Shown here: positions 32,344 through 42,929 of the stretch, one piece after another
Numbering within the stretch: the stretch's first letter is position 1
Layout of the letters: each line of letters starts with the position of its first letter
NCBI GenBank assembly: GCA_025766275.1
Contig: JAFKAC010000003.1
Location: 992,001 to 1,056,000, forward strand
From: Lactarius indigo
Taxonomy: Eukaryota; Basidiomycota; Agaricomycetes; Russulales; Russulaceae
DNA length: 64,000 nt
Reading direction: 5' to 3'
Position numbers and translations under genes: made by a program
The notes under the pieces: model-generated
What the model was told of the DNA's origin: nothing
The model's input: the letters and a program-made list of their open reading frames with translations, nothing else
The model's database searches: none

Positions 32344-34373
32344 CATAGATCCTGAAGTATCAGGTCTTTTACTTCGTCTGTACTGTTGGCCACTTGCGTG
32401 AGCCACTCCTTGGCTTGTTCTCCCGCCGTTTTCGTGCTTGCAGCGTTAATTTGGGGTGCGGGTGTTACGCTTGGTGCTGGCGACATGTATCCTGGCAGCG
32501 ACGGCGTGTACTGTGATGGTGCGTATTGCGAGATGGGTCCCTGAGGGTATCCCATGGTTTCGGTCATGCGGCTACTGGATGGGGCGGCTTGCCATTGTCG
32601 CTGCGTGCGCGGATGGGGGCAATTTCGTGAGAGATGGCCGGGAGCGTGACAGTTATAACAGAGGACGTTCCTTAGGTCCCTTCGAGACCCTCCTCTTCCT
32701 CGTCCTCGAGCCCCCGGTCCTCCTCTTGGTGGGAATGGTGGCGCAGGCCAATCGTGGTGTGGCAGTTTGTTGAAGTCGATTTCTTCGGACCCAGCGAGCC
32801 TTACCCTGGCACGGTCGGCCGAGGTATCCATCGCCCATGGATTGGTTTGCGGCAAATTTTGCGGGAGCGTCCATCCTGCGTTTCCGCCTTGCTTCTTCGA
32901 CTGCGTTGTTGGGGTCTTGTATTCGTTGAGTCGCGCTTTGAGATGTATGTAATTTTTCTGCCTCTTGAGGACGGCCCTCTTCCAATCGTCAAACGTAGTC
33001 GGATCGTCAAATTGGAACGCGTTCTTGAATAGTTCCTTGGGCAGACCCGACGTGAAGAGGTCGATAGTTTGGGGTTCGTTGAGGCGGTAATGAGCCTTCC
33101 GTGCGAGCTGTTCAAAATCATTGACGTACTTGTCAATATCTTCTCCCGCCATTTTGAAGCCTTTTCGTAGTATGGCTTGGGCTTGTTCTCTCTCTAGCGT
33201 ATTTTCGAACCTTTGGCTGAACCCATCGGCTACGGCGTCCCATAGATCGCGGGTGTAGGGGCTTATTCCCCGTTGTATTTGCCTATTGAGCCAGTTCAGG
33301 AAGGATAAGACCCATTCGCTGACTGCTCCGCCTTTGATGTAGGAAAGAAATAGAAGACATCTTCTGTAGTCGTTGCGCATGATGGGGGCGTCCAAGTTCA
33401 TGCCCCAATAGACATGCCACTGCGTCAGAAATTGGTCTACTTTGAGTCTGTCTCCGTCGAAAATGGAAGGTGGCTCGCCGGTTAGTTTTTCGTTGTGATG
33501 TCCTCCTCCTCCGGCGTCTCCACCCCCTCCTCCACCTCCTCCTCCGCCGCCTGGCGGCCCTCTGGGTGGCATTCTTGGTGGTTCAGTTCTTCGTAAGTCA
33601 AACGGGACACCCCCTCCTGGCGGCGGTGGTGGGTCTCCGCCGGGCCCTCCTATTCCTGGTGGGAGGTCTAGCGCAGGTTGTCGTCCGGATGGGGGGTCTC
33701 CTCGATCTGACCCTATAGCCCGGAAGATGGCTGCGTCGTCCGCGGTCATTCGTACTCCGGTTTCGGGGTTAATGGGCATAAGGATGTCTTGTGCTTCTTC
33801 TCGTATTGCGCGCGCTTCTTCAATCGCGACTTCTTCCATGGCTCTTGTTATGGTTGCCATGATGGCTGGCGATCGGATGTGAATTGGTTCTGGCTCGGTA
33901 ATGTGTGCGGACTCAGCTCGTTCGATGAGGAGATCTTGTATTGCTCCTCCGCTTGTTTCAGTTTGGTTCGGCTCTCGTCCTTCACTTTCGTCTTGGCTTT
34001 GCTCCTCCTCTTCGGATATCACTTCTCCTGTGGAATGCTCTCGTACTTGCCCGTCGATGGGGCCCCAATCTGCTCGGCTATTGAGTTCTCGGGCGTCGAT
34101 ATCGCACCGGTATCTGGGTCCTGCTGGTCGTATGACGTCCCACTGGGAGTCTATCGGATTCCACGCAACCTCCGTCCAACACAAGTGGTCGAAGTTGAAC
34201 TCAACTGGTCGGAACCTACTCGGTCCGTTGAACTCTACAAAGTATCCGGTTTCTTCCTGCCTTTCCCTCCAACTAGCAGCTTGTAGAAAGCGCGTGGGGA
34301 CGTTGCGTTCTCCTCTTCTTGGGAGCGAATACGGACGGAAGTTCGTCCACTGATCTCTTGTTGTTACGGCCAT
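32316..34373 (-). CDS. gag: Element B Gag
   Basis: The frame starts at an ATG in a strong context (ACCATGGCC) only 19 nt after the 5' LTR end, and has 685 codons. The N-terminal third is acidic. A striking Pro/Gly block with a run of about 11 glycines follows near residue 280. The capsid-like region (VNDFEQLARKAHYRLNEP, LFTSGLPKELF) precedes an Arg/Gly-rich stretch (GARGRGRGGSRRD) and a CCHC knuckle CYNCHAPGHLSRNC. It ends WGKEGFRDA, just after the slippery heptamer at 32343-32337. The frame is intact. Confidence 0.93.
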   Translation of the reverse strand: MAVTTRDQWTNFRPYSLPRRGERNVPTRFLQAASWRERQEETGYFVEFNGPSRFRPVEFNFDHLCWTEVAWNPIDSQWDVIRPAGPRYRCDIDARELNSRADWGPIDGQVREHSTGEVISEEEEQSQDESEGREPNQTETSGGAIQDLLIERAESAHITEPEPIHIRSPAIMATITRAMEEVAIEEARAIREEAQDILMPINPETGVRMTADDAAIFRAIGSDRGDPPSGRQPALDLPPGIGGPGGDPPPPPGGGVPFDLRRTEPPRMPPRGPPGGGGGGGGGGGDAGGGGHHNEKLTGEPPSIFDGDRLKVDQFLTQWHVYWGMNLDAPIMRNDYRRCLLFLSYIKGGAVSEWVLSFLNWLNRQIQRGISPYTRDLWDAVADGFSQRFENTLEREQAQAILRKGFKMAGEDIDKYVNDFEQLARKAHYRLNEPQTIDLFTSGLPKELFKNAFQFDDPTTFDDWKRAVLKRQKNYIHLKARLNEYKTPTTQSKKQGGNAGWTLPQNLPQTNPWAMDTSADRARVRLAGSEEIDFNKLPHHDWPAPPFPPRGGPGARGRGRGGSRRDLRNVLCYNCHAPGHLSRNCPHPRTQRQWQAAPSSSRMTETMGYPQGPISQYAPSQYTPSLPGYMSPAPSVTPAPQINAASTKTAGEQAKEWLTQVANSTDEVKDLILQDLWGKEGFRDA
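32337..32343 (-). promoter_or_regulatory. -1 ribosomal frameshift heptamer of element B
   Basis: On the coding strand the gag codons TGG GGA AAA GAG contain G GGA AAA, which fits the canonical X XXY YYZ pattern in the gag frame. The pol frame is -1 relative to gag and is open across this point. The site is seven codons before the gag stop. Confidence 0.72.
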
Positions 34374-34379
34374 GGTGGG

Positions 34380-34390
34380 ATCTTGGTCTT
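34380..34390 (-). promoter_or_regulatory. Element B primer-binding site, self-priming type
   Basis: On the minus strand, two bases after the 5' LTR, lies AAGACCAAGAT. It is the exact reverse complement of ATCTTGGTCTT at 34607-34597 in the 5' LTR, 34 nt downstream of the TATA-like TATTTAA at 34641-34635. As in element A, the transcript 5' end could fold onto the PBS and prime reverse transcription. Confidence 0.78.
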
Positions 34391-34392
34391 AA

Positions 34393-34908
34393 TGTAACGC
34401 CGTCACGACGTTAGCTCGACTTGAGCTCTATGGAGGCGGTAACAACTCAGCTGATGCCCTGAAGACGCGAAGGCCCAGGCGTGGTAAATGTCTTGAAGAC
34501 ACGGAGGTCCAAGCGTAGGTAATGGCAAACACTTAGAGGCGTACGAAGCGAGAAGAGAGCGAGAGAGAGAGAGAGAGAAACAGGTGACGATTCAAGAAGA
34601 CCAAGATGGCGTATCTTGGTCTTCGCAAGACAAGTTAAATACAATTCAAGCGGGCTTAGAAGCGCCGCTATGAGTCACAGTAAGTAAGCGTCCAACGTAT
34701 CGCAGAAACAACGCGAACCCTAATACTACTAATACCTGTACTAGTGGCGTCGCGCATCAGTCAGCTATCGTACCCTATCGCCTATCACCTCGTCGTATCG
34801 CCGTAGGTAAGTCCGCAACTAATCTACCTCACCGCCGTAGTTGCAACCGGTACAGTAAGGGTCCTCAGTCAACATCGTACCACAACACCGAAAGTCCAAA
34901 TCGTGACA
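34393..34908 (-). repeat. Element B 5' LTR (516 bp)
   Basis: It is the right-hand copy, which is the 5' LTR for the minus-strand element. TATTTAA at 34641-34635 and the inferred transcript start ATCTTGGTCTT at 34607-34597 lie inside. It has TGT...ACA ends and is followed by the AGACT duplication at 34909-34913. Confidence 0.95.
34635..34641 (-). promoter_or_regulatory. TATA-like box of element B
   Basis: TATTTAA on the minus strand sits 34 nt upstream of the ATCTTGGTCTT motif. The spacing is the same in the diverged solo LTR (21837 to 21871). Confidence 0.6.
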
Positions 34909-34913
34909 AGACT

Positions 34914-37579
34914 TTTGGTGGCCAAACATGAAAGACGACATATCCGCATATGTAAAGGGCTGTGCCACATGCCAATCAAACAAGAACTTCCCTGGGAACC
35001 CGAAACCACCGATATTCCCCATCAAGACTAACCCAGAAGCACTCCCTTTTGAAACCATCGCTCTAGACTTTATCACAAAGCTACCCCAATCAGAAGACAA
35101 TGACACAATTCTCACCATCACGGATCATGACTGTTCCAAAGCAGCCTTCTTTATCCCATGCAGCGAAACAATAGACGCAGAAGGAGTGGCAAAACTCTAT
35201 GCCAAAACTGTCCTGCCACACTATGGACTACCAAGAAGGGTCATCTCTGACAGAGACCCCAGATTCACAGCGAAGTTCATCAAAGAACTGTGCAGAGTGC
35301 TTGACATAGAACAAAACATCAGCACAGCATACCACCCACAAACAGATGGACAATCAGAGCGAACAAACCAGTGGTTAGAACAGTACCTCCGAATGTTCAT
35401 AAACCATCAACAAGACAATTGGACGGAGCTACTGCCACTGGCACAGTACACCCACAACTCCTGGCCAAGCGCAACCACTAAAAAGGCACCCTACGAATTA
35501 ATCCTCGGGTACATCCCAAGAGTACACCAACCAGAAAGAACGACCACAGTACCAGGAACACAAGAGAGATTGGAGCGAATCCAGGAAGCCAGAAGGACCG
35601 CCCAAGCAGCAATTACCCATGCACAGTCACTCTACAAAGGATCCTCTCGCTTCGAACAACACACAGAAGGAGATAGTGTGTGGCTGGATGCCAGGAACTT
35701 GAAAACAACGCACCCTAGTTTCAAGTTAGCCCCAAAAAGATATGGACCCTTCAGGGTCACAAAGAAGATCTCCGCCACCACATATGCCCTGAAACTTCCC
35801 CATCAATGGCGGATCCACCCAGTATTCCATGCGTCACTCCTGATGCCATACAAAGAAACCTCCATACATGGAAAGAACTTTACGGAACCACCCCCAGATC
35901 TAGTAGATGGAGAACAGGAGTGGGAAGTCGAGAGAATACTAGAAACAAGACACCACAGGAACCAGTTACAGTTCCTAATCAAGTGGAAGGGATACTCCGA
36001 TGCGCACAACAGTTGGGAACCAGAAAAGAACCTCAACGCCCCAGAACTTATTCAGGAACACTTTGAAAGCAACCCCAGAAGCGAAGGAGCAAAGCAATGG
36101 TTAAAACGAAAGGAAGTAACAGTACGAACAGCAACCACCTTCCCCACTAGCTTCCCCACCATGCCCTCTCGCTCCTCCTCTGTAGAACGTCTTGTTGCTC
36201 GTGCCATGGAAAGAGGCTCCTTTGACGAAACACCCTCTGTCACACCCTCCTCTGGCTATTCTCCCTTCCCAGCACGACCCCCTTCCTTGCCTCCACTCAT
36301 CCAGGAACCACAACCCATCGATCCCACCATGCCCAGCGTCATAGAAACAGAAGGAGGAGGAATAGCCCTTCGCGTTCCCCCTCCTGGACACACAGCTCCC
36401 CCTACTCCCGAGATACACCGACCTACCACCTCCCCCCCTGATCCTAGAGTGACCATGGCTCGTCTCAGCGAAATAATCAACGACCCAATCACAGACGCAC
36501 TCCCCATTAACTATGAAAGGATGCACATCACTGCTGAAGAAGACGACGACCCAGGCTACCCCTTCTTCTTGAATGACCCCTGGAGCAGCCGCTATGTCCA
36601 CTTCCTCATCCCTGACGACGCTGACCCAACCTCATACATCCGAAAGGATGCCAAATGGATCAAGATCAGTGAAAACAAAGAAGATGTCATCGGCACCATG
36701 GGCAAAAACCTCCCTCACTATGGCCTCCCCCTTTTCCTCCTTCCCAGAGACGACGACCCCCACAACCCAGCTCCCCCCATCACCCCAGCTCAGATGCAGA
36801 ACTTGGATGAAGCTTCCCCCACAGCCAGACAAGTCGATGAAGTCCTAGAAGACCTGAAAGATGACCGCCTCACAGCAGAAGTCTCCAGGACTCGCCGACT
36901 CTTGCGAAACCAGAAGGCCCTCCGAAAGGAGATTGAAGGCCTGTACAAGACGATGGAGCCCCTCAAAAGGCACCTCCTCAACATGGACATGCAGCTAACC
37001 AGCACCCGAAGAAGGCTGCAAGAACACAAGGCCTATGTCCGGATTGCAGACCGATGGCTCACACTACACCCCCCTCCTCTACAAGAAGAGACTCACCCCT
37101 TTGAAGTCCACCCCATTCCTGCCCCTGCTCCACCTCGCTACCACTCCATGCCACGACTCCACGACGAACCAGAAGGACCTAGCCCCTCTATAGAAAGGAA
37201 GAAGAGACGCAAGCGCAAAGCCAACAAGAAGGAGACTGGCACCATTCGACTTTGCTACAGGTGCCAGTCTGAAGATCACCTCTCCTTCGCCTGCCCTCAA
37301 AAACAGAAGTTCTGCTGGAGGTGTTCTAGCACTGACCACTTCCCCTATCAGTGTCTCTGGCCAGCCCCAGAAGAACGTACTCAGTGGTGTGGCAAGTGTT
37401 TTACCAGCAATAGTCACGAAGAAATCAAGTGCCCCAAGTATGAAAATTGTCGCAAGTGTGGGGCCTATGGTCCCTTCAACTTCCTTCGCCAACATCGCTG
37501 CCCCCTTCCTCGCGAAAGCACCCCCTCCAATGATGTAGACAACGATGTCTATGACCTGATGGACTTCGAAGCACTCTAG
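34914..37579 (+). pseudogene. pol: Element A Pol, second part (integrase, chromodomain, zinc knuckles)
   Basis: It continues pol after element B: the Cys pair of the integrase zinc finger (GCATCQ), the DDE core (TIALDFITKLPQ, VISDRDPRFTAKF, Glu in DGQSERTNQWLE), the GPF-like region, then a chromodomain (FLIKWKGYSDAHNSWEP). An extension of about 500 residues follows: a Pro/Ser linker, an acidic region, a helical segment (DDRLTAEVSRTRRLLRNQKA) and a basic patch. It ends in two perfect CCHC knuckles, CYRCQSEDHLSFAC and CWRCSSTDHFPYQC, plus two Cys-rich repeats like them (CGKCFTSNSHEEIKC, CRKCGAYG). Zinc knuckles at the Pol C-terminus are unusual, since they normally belong to Gag. The frame is open to 37579. 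Confidence 0.93.
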
Positions 37580-37592
37580 GGAGAGTTGACTT

Positions 37593-37601
37593 AGAGAGGG
37601 G
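37593..37601 (+). promoter_or_regulatory. Element A polypurine tract
   Basis: AGAGAGGGG lies four bases before the 3' LTR, the usual position of the plus-strand primer. Confidence 0.5.
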
Positions 37602-37605
37602 CTCA

Positions 37606-38185
37606 TGTTATGATCCGACGCTTCGGACCTAACCCACAGTATGTCTCCACCATGCCTTCCCCCTTCTGTACCATACCTTGTTACCAAAGGAGCTACTGCT
37701 ACTAGTGGTGCTGTTTCTTTGATCCAAACTCCTGCTTACTCCGTTTAGTCTCTTTGATATTGTGTGGACTTGTGTTCATGTTGTTTGGAACCCTGTCCTA
37801 TATAAACCTGTACCATAGACCGTAGGAAGCCAGACTTGGCTTCGTTTGCAATCTAGCAACCTTGCCTCTGTACTTTGGTGTGACCTCGCTTTATCCCTCT
37901 CTTCTTGTGCATCCCCTGCCTCAGTCCCTAACCAGGACACTTCGAAGTCTTTGCAGTTGAACTATATCAACGCGTTACACCTGTTATACTCTGTGCACTA
38001 GCAAGATCAAGTGTAGAGAAGTGTTAGACACTTCGGACGAGGAGTCCTACATTACAGAGTAGTGCTGCACCTTGTGCCACACTTTTACCACTTGTATTTC
38101 ATAGCAATAAGACAACAGAGGTCTTCGCTTGATACTTGTGTGATTCAGAACCTTTGAGAACCCACGCCCCTGCTAGGGCGTAACA
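37606..38185 (+). repeat. Element A 3' LTR (580 bp)
   Basis: It is the same length as the 5' LTR. Differences seen: GTGGTGCTG here versus GTGGCGCTG, and CCTCTGTAC here versus CCTCCGTAC, both CpG to TpG. It is followed by the CCGCC target duplication at 38186-38190. Confidence 0.95.
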
Positions 38186-41100
38186 CCGCCCCTGGGTGGT
38201 ACCATGCAGGGAGCTTCGCCCGTAGTCCAGGGGAGAGCCTTATCGCCGCTAAGTTCATTTTGTATTTTTTTGGCTATCTTAAGCATTCTCACTATGTCTT
38301 CGCCCAGGGTTGCCGCTCGGGGGCCCTGGGTGGGGGGGTCCCACGTTTGCAGAAATGTGTTTGTTCTTGCGACCGCGGACGTGCCGGGGGGGGCTGCTGC
38401 GTTAATTAGGATGTCTGTGACAATTGCCCATAGCGGTCTGGACGGCGATAGGTTTAGGTATGCCTTCAACCACATAATCTCGATTGTGTCGTTTCTCGCT
38501 TTAATGTCGAGGAGGTTTAGACCCCCCTCGTTTAGCGGTTTTTGGAGGAATTCTTGGGAGATTCTTGGGGACACTCCTCCTTCCCAGATGAAGTCTCGGA
38601 TCATGGTGGTGAGGGCGTCTTCGATGTGGGGGGGCATTCCTTGTGCCATCGCAAGGAACTGGGTGTGTCCCCCGATTACCGCTTGGGCAATGAGTCTTTT
38701 TCCGTACATCGTTGGGTGCGTCCTTCCCCAAATTTCGAGTTTTCTTTTCATCTTGTCCAGGGCTATCTCCCAGGGCGTCAGGTCTCTAGCATTGTTTCCC
38801 ACCCAAGCTCCTAAGGAGCGTACAGCCTCGCCGTCCTTCGCGATATGGATGCGCGCGTCGAGCTCTTTCTCGTCCAGCGGGTTTATCTTCCTCGAGTTGA
38901 TTACTTCTAGTCTGTGGGCTTCTCCACCGATCGGTATGATCTCTGTTTTCTCTACGTTGAACTTCGCACCTGAGGCTTCGCACCAGGTCGTTAGGATTGG
39001 TTCGACCAGGTCGAAGCGGTCTTCTTTGCTGAGGTAGAGGAGTGTGTCGTCCGCGAAGAGGCTCACTATTAACTTTTCTTCCGCGCCTGGGATTATTAGC
39101 CCTTTTAGGTCTTCGCAGTTTCTCAGTTTGCAGGCTAGTGGCTCGATTGCTATATTGAAGAGAAGGCATGACAGAGGATCCCCCTGGCGTACTCCTCTCG
39201 TGACTCGGAAGGGCTCGCTCAGGACGCCATTCAGCGCTACCTGGGTGTGTGCGTTATGGTATAGGGATTTGACCGTCGAGATGAAATCTTGCGGTATATT
39301 TATGTTTTCCATGGCTTTCCATAGGTATTGATGTCTTATCTTATCGTATGCTTTTTCTTGGTCTAGCGCTATTATTGCGCCGTCCTCCTCCATCACTTCT
39401 GCATAGTTTATGATGGCCTTTGTAAGCCTTATGTTATTGAATATTGATCGCTTTGGTATGAATCTGGATTGGTCCGGGTGAATGATTTTGTGGATCGGTT
39501 TTACCAGCTGGAGGGCCATTAATTTCGTTAGTATTTTGTAATCCGTGTTCAAGAGGGTTATCGGTCTATAGTTCCCGATGTCTGTTCGGTCTTTCTTCTT
39601 GTATATTGGGCACATCCATCCTTGCGCGAAGTCTGTCCTCTCGTCTACTCCATGTATTTGGATGTCGGTGAAAAGTTCCGTAAGGACCCCGATTATATCA
39701 AAACCCCTCTTTCTTTCGCTTACGGCGACGTCATGGCGGGATTTCAGTTCTTTCCACAGCTCGTATGGGCATCCGTCTAGGCCTGACGCGGTGCCGTTTT
39801 TCGACAACCTTAGGGCCTCACCGACTTGGGCGTAGGATGTCGACCAGTCCGTGTCCGCCGATTCCTCGTCCGTTAGCCTCTGGCCTGCTGGGACTTCCCT
39901 TAGCGCCGTCTCAATTTTCTCTACGTATTCTTGGTCGTCGTCTGGTAGGGTGATATCCTTTGATTGTAGGTTCTCATGGAAGTCCCATGTGAGCTTGGTC
40001 ATTCTCCTCGTGTCCCGTTCGTATCTAACCGGGTTGGAGTCGGGTACTTTCAGGTGGTATATCAGGTCCCTCGGCTTCCTGTCTTTGTTCATCGCTGACC
40101 ATATTCCTCCCAGGACTTCGCCGTGGTTTGATATGATCGCCCTCGTGTGGTCCTGTTTGTCTCGCGTTTGGATACGTTCCAGGTGCTCAAGCTCGTTCGC
40201 CAGGTACGCTTCGCTCGTCCTCAGGTTTTCGTCATTGTCCAGCTCCGGGTCGTCAGCTAGACTTTTCCTATCACGTTCTATGGCGTTTATCTTTTTTGTG
40301 AGTTTTCTTCTCGATTCTTTGCAGTGTTTTTTGGCTATTGTTTTTGTGTCTCGTTTGAAGTCGTTCCAGAGTGTTTGGGGGGTTTCTACCTCGCGTGGGA
40401 CATTGTCTCGCACCAGCCTGATTAGGTTTGCTTGGAGGGACTTCCCCCTCTCGATTATGGGGTCTGTTAGTTCCTTGTGTTTTATTTCCGAGGCGTGTAT
40501 TGCGTCTCTACCGGTGCCTATGTACGGAGCATGTGACGGTGCGTATCTGACCGAAACCATCCAGTGGTCCGTCGGGACTGATGTATGGTGTGTGCTCCAT
40601 TCGTAGGTCATTTTCGCCGCCTCAGACGAGGTGTAGATTCGGTCGATCCGGGATTTGATTGGCTGGCCATTGACTGTTGCTCGATAGGAGAAGCATCGAT
40701 CATGCGGGAAGGCGTGGCGCCAGGTGTCCTGTAGGTCGAGGCATTGTCTTAGGTTTCGGAGAGCCGCTATTGCGGTGGTGTTGTCGTGGTGTGCCGGCGC
40801 TCTGTCTATCGGGTCCTCCGTCAGGTTGAAGTCGCCCATCATGAAGTCCGGGCGTCTTAGTCCCTTGGACCTCCTTTTCTGGTCTAGGTTTTCCCAGAAA
40901 GGTTGGTGGTCGTTTTTATTGTTCGGTGCGTATACATTTATCAGGACGATCTCGTCGTTCCCATGCCACTTAAATTTTAAGGCTAGTGCTCTTCCCTTTT
41001 CCAGTTCGAAAGACGTCATGTCGGTCGGTGCAATAAGGGACCTGTTTATTGCAAAGGCGACGCCCGCGGACGTGCGTGGGTTCGTCTCAAGCTGGGAGTT

Positions 41101-41466
41101 TATTACGGTTAGCCTCTTGCCGAAGCACTCGTGGACAGAGTGTAAGAGGTCGTTGTCGAGGTGCGTTTCCTGCAGCGCCAGGATCGCTATTTTATTCTTA
41201 TTCATAGTTTGGTAGATAGCCGACCACTTTTCGATTCCAGACATGTTGCTTGCCGGCACGGCGTAGCCATTTATATTTAGCGATGCGATCTTAATGTTCG
41301 CTTTTAGCGTCTGGTTTTTCGGTTTGTGGTTTATATTGTAGCTATCCCCTTGTATGGGGGGGTACCGGTGGGTACCCAGGGGGGCACCATATGTGCGTGA
41401 CTCATTGGCAGACCTCTGGCTAGGAGGGCGTGGCACAGCCTGGGGTGGGGAGGGAACACGTATCAT
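38186..41466 (-). pseudogene. LINE ORF2, endonuclease and reverse transcriptase part
   Basis: It starts at an ATG at 41466 and reads about 1090 codons to the insertion point of element A. The APE-type endonuclease is at about residues 55-310 (IKIASLNINGYA, LALQETHLDND, FMMGDFNLTEDP, SRIDRIYTSS, PTDHWMVSV). The reverse transcriptase follows (GWMCPIYKKKDRTDIGNYRP, GAIIALDQEKAYDKI, TRGVRQGDPLSCLLF and the catalytic FADDTLLYLS). The last codons before the insertion are MVPPRGG. The frame has no stop in this part. The RNase H lies beyond the insertions at 21570-20032. Confidence 0.93.
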
Positions 41467-41593
41467 TTGGTTCTGTGGGAGGGCTATCCTCTGTTTATAT
41501 ACATAGTGAGGCGCTTGTCGTGCTTATGTACATTTTTGGGGCTAGGCCAGTTCGTGCGAAACATGTCTACTCGGGCGGCGGATTGTGTATACG

Positions 41594-42925
41594 CTAATTA
41601 CGGTAAGGGAACTTCGCTGACTGGGGGCGCTGGGTTGTGGCGAAGAAACCTGCGTTCCTTCGTTTGAGGGGTTCCCCGCTCGGGTCTCTGGTCGGGCCGT
41701 TCCATCCTGTTACGCTCAGGAAGGGGCATAGCCCTCTCGGGTGGTCAGTTCCATGGCAGCATGTACATACATACGGAGTGTGTTGCGGGGTACCTTGTCC
41801 CTGCATCGAGGACGTGTACGGCTGCTCAACGAGGAAGGACCTCAGTCGCTTCCAGATCTCGTCGTGTGATATCTGGTCGCTGTCCGCATAGATGTTGAAA
41901 CGCGGATTGAGGGTGTTCCCCGCTTCCTTAATGTCGAGCCTTGCCAGATTCATCGTGCTGAGGAGGTGGTTTATCTCACCGGCTACTCTCACCTTCTCGC
42001 TTTCTGGGACGGCGTTCGTTAGCGAGGTCACGAAGTTTCGCGTGTTTTCACTCGCCCACACCGCTTTGATGATGGGGAAGATGTCTTTAGTTGAGGTGGT
42101 GATGAAGCCTCGGAGTGTGAACAGGAAAGTCGGGCACGTCGGTGCAAAGGGGGAGACACGGAAAGTGATGACGCGCGAGGACCAGACTTTGCGGCGTAGG
42201 AGGAGGTCCGCCTGTTCGCTCATTATATTGTAGACTAGAAAGGAGGCTGCGTTCGGTATTTTGTCAGATTTCCTTACCCTGGCTAGGTTCGGCCTTGGGG
42301 CCGCAACGCTTGCCTCCTGCGCGTTGGTGATCTCGGCTACCGCGGTCAGTATCCTGGCTCGGATGTAGTCGTGTGAGTCCGCGTCCCTTGCTTCCGTGTC
42401 GAAGGGAATTGCTAGTAGTTTCGACCCTGGGTGTGCGTCCCATTCCTCAACCAGTTTGCGGTCGATGTTGTCGAAGGGTGCTGTGGGGTGGGCGTCCTGG
42501 ATCAGCGGCATAGGGCCTGGGGTGTACTTGTCCAAGGCGTTTTTTGCGGGTGTTCTACCTGTGTTGTCTGAGTTGTCGTTATCCACCTGCTCGAGGCGTG
42601 CGGAGATCGTGGACGTTTTCAGGATGGGGGTGGTTGCACTTTCCTGGAGGCGCAGCCCTAGCGCGTTTTGGGTGGGGGTGGAGGGTGATCCGAAGTGCGG
42701 TGGAAGGAAGGCCGGGGTCATCTCGACATCTTGTTGGATGTTCGGGGATGCTCGGGGGGTGTTCACAGTCGTCCTCGGGTACGGCGTTGGGGATATGGGC
42801 GGGGTTGGGGATCTCTCGTTGAGATGCGGGGGAAGTACCATGGGAGGGGGGGTCCCTCCGGGGTCTGACTGGGGGTAGGGCGTCGTCAGGCCGGGCTGTG
42901 TCTGGGGAGGGGTGTTCAGGACCAT
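41594..42925 (-). CDS. LINE ORF1 protein with CCHC knuckle
   Basis: This frame of 443 codons begins at an ATG at 42925. It lies 127 nt upstream of ORF2. The N-terminal 170 residues are Pro/Thr-rich and disordered. The middle is folded (LDIKEAGNTLNPRFNIY). Near the C-terminus is a zinc knuckle (CTCCHGTDHPRGLCPF), typical of nucleic-acid-binding ORF1 proteins of fungal LINEs. The same frame stays open further upstream to about 43060, where a C10 tract is preceded by a TGA. The original N-terminus may therefore be longer and lost by slippage in the C tracts. Confidence 0.82.
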   Translation of the reverse strand: MVLNTPPQTQPGLTTPYPQSDPGGTPPPMVLPPHLNERSPTPPISPTPYPRTTVNTPRASPNIQQDVEMTPAFLPPHFGSPSTPTQNALGLRLQESATTPILKTSTISARLEQVDNDNSDNTGRTPAKNALDKYTPGPMPLIQDAHPTAPFDNIDRKLVEEWDAHPGSKLLAIPFDTEARDADSHDYIRARILTAVAEITNAQEASVAAPRPNLARVRKSDKIPNAASFLVYNIMSEQADLLLRRKVWSSRVITFRVSPFAPTCPTFLFTLRGFITTSTKDIFPIIKAVWASENTRNFVTSLTNAVPESEKVRVAGEINHLLSTMNLARLDIKEAGNTLNPRFNIYADSDQISHDEIWKRLRSFLVEQPYTSSMQGQGTPQHTPYVCTCCHGTDHPRGLCPFLSVTGWNGPTRDPSGEPLKRRNAGFFATTQRPQSAKFPYRN

Positions 42926-42929
42926 AGGT

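Larger units (their letters stand above)
27059..34908 (-). mobile_element. Ty3/gypsy chromodomain retrotransposon B, nested in A
   Basis: This is a 7850 bp LTR element in minus orientation inside the pol gene of A. LTRs of 516 bp lie at 27059-27574 and 34393-34908, with TGT...ACA ends, a 5 bp target duplication AGACT and only one difference seen between the LTRs. The coding order on the minus strand is gag (34373-32316), then protease-RT-RNase H-integrase-chromodomain plus a long extension, ending at 27604. Pol contains two in-frame TGA codons, at 30517 and 29989. The same family left the solo LTR at 21571. It is the youngest insertion in the nest. Confidence 0.95.
22380..38185 (+). mobile_element. 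Ty3/gypsy chromodomain retrotransposon A, full length
   Basis: An LTR element in plus orientation has 580 bp LTRs (22380-22959 and 37606-38185) that begin TGTTA and end TAACA, and a 5 bp target duplication CCGCC. The gene order is gag, then protease, reverse transcriptase, RNase H, integrase and chromodomain, which is the Ty3/gypsy order. The LTRs differ at only two sites that I could see, so insertion is recent. Element B is inserted at 27059-34908, inside the integrase HHCC finger. Without B, the element is about 7.95 kb and its pol frame is open from the frameshift site to 37579. The gag frame has GTG where an ATG is expected. Confidence 0.95.

Noticed and set aside
32456..34353. Plus-strand frames across B gag
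   Set aside because: Antisense shadows of the intact gag frame on the minus strand.
38204..39037. Long plus-strand frame (277 codons) opposite the LINE reverse transcriptase
   Set aside because: It is antisense to a clearly conserved RT domain and has the composition of a shadow frame.
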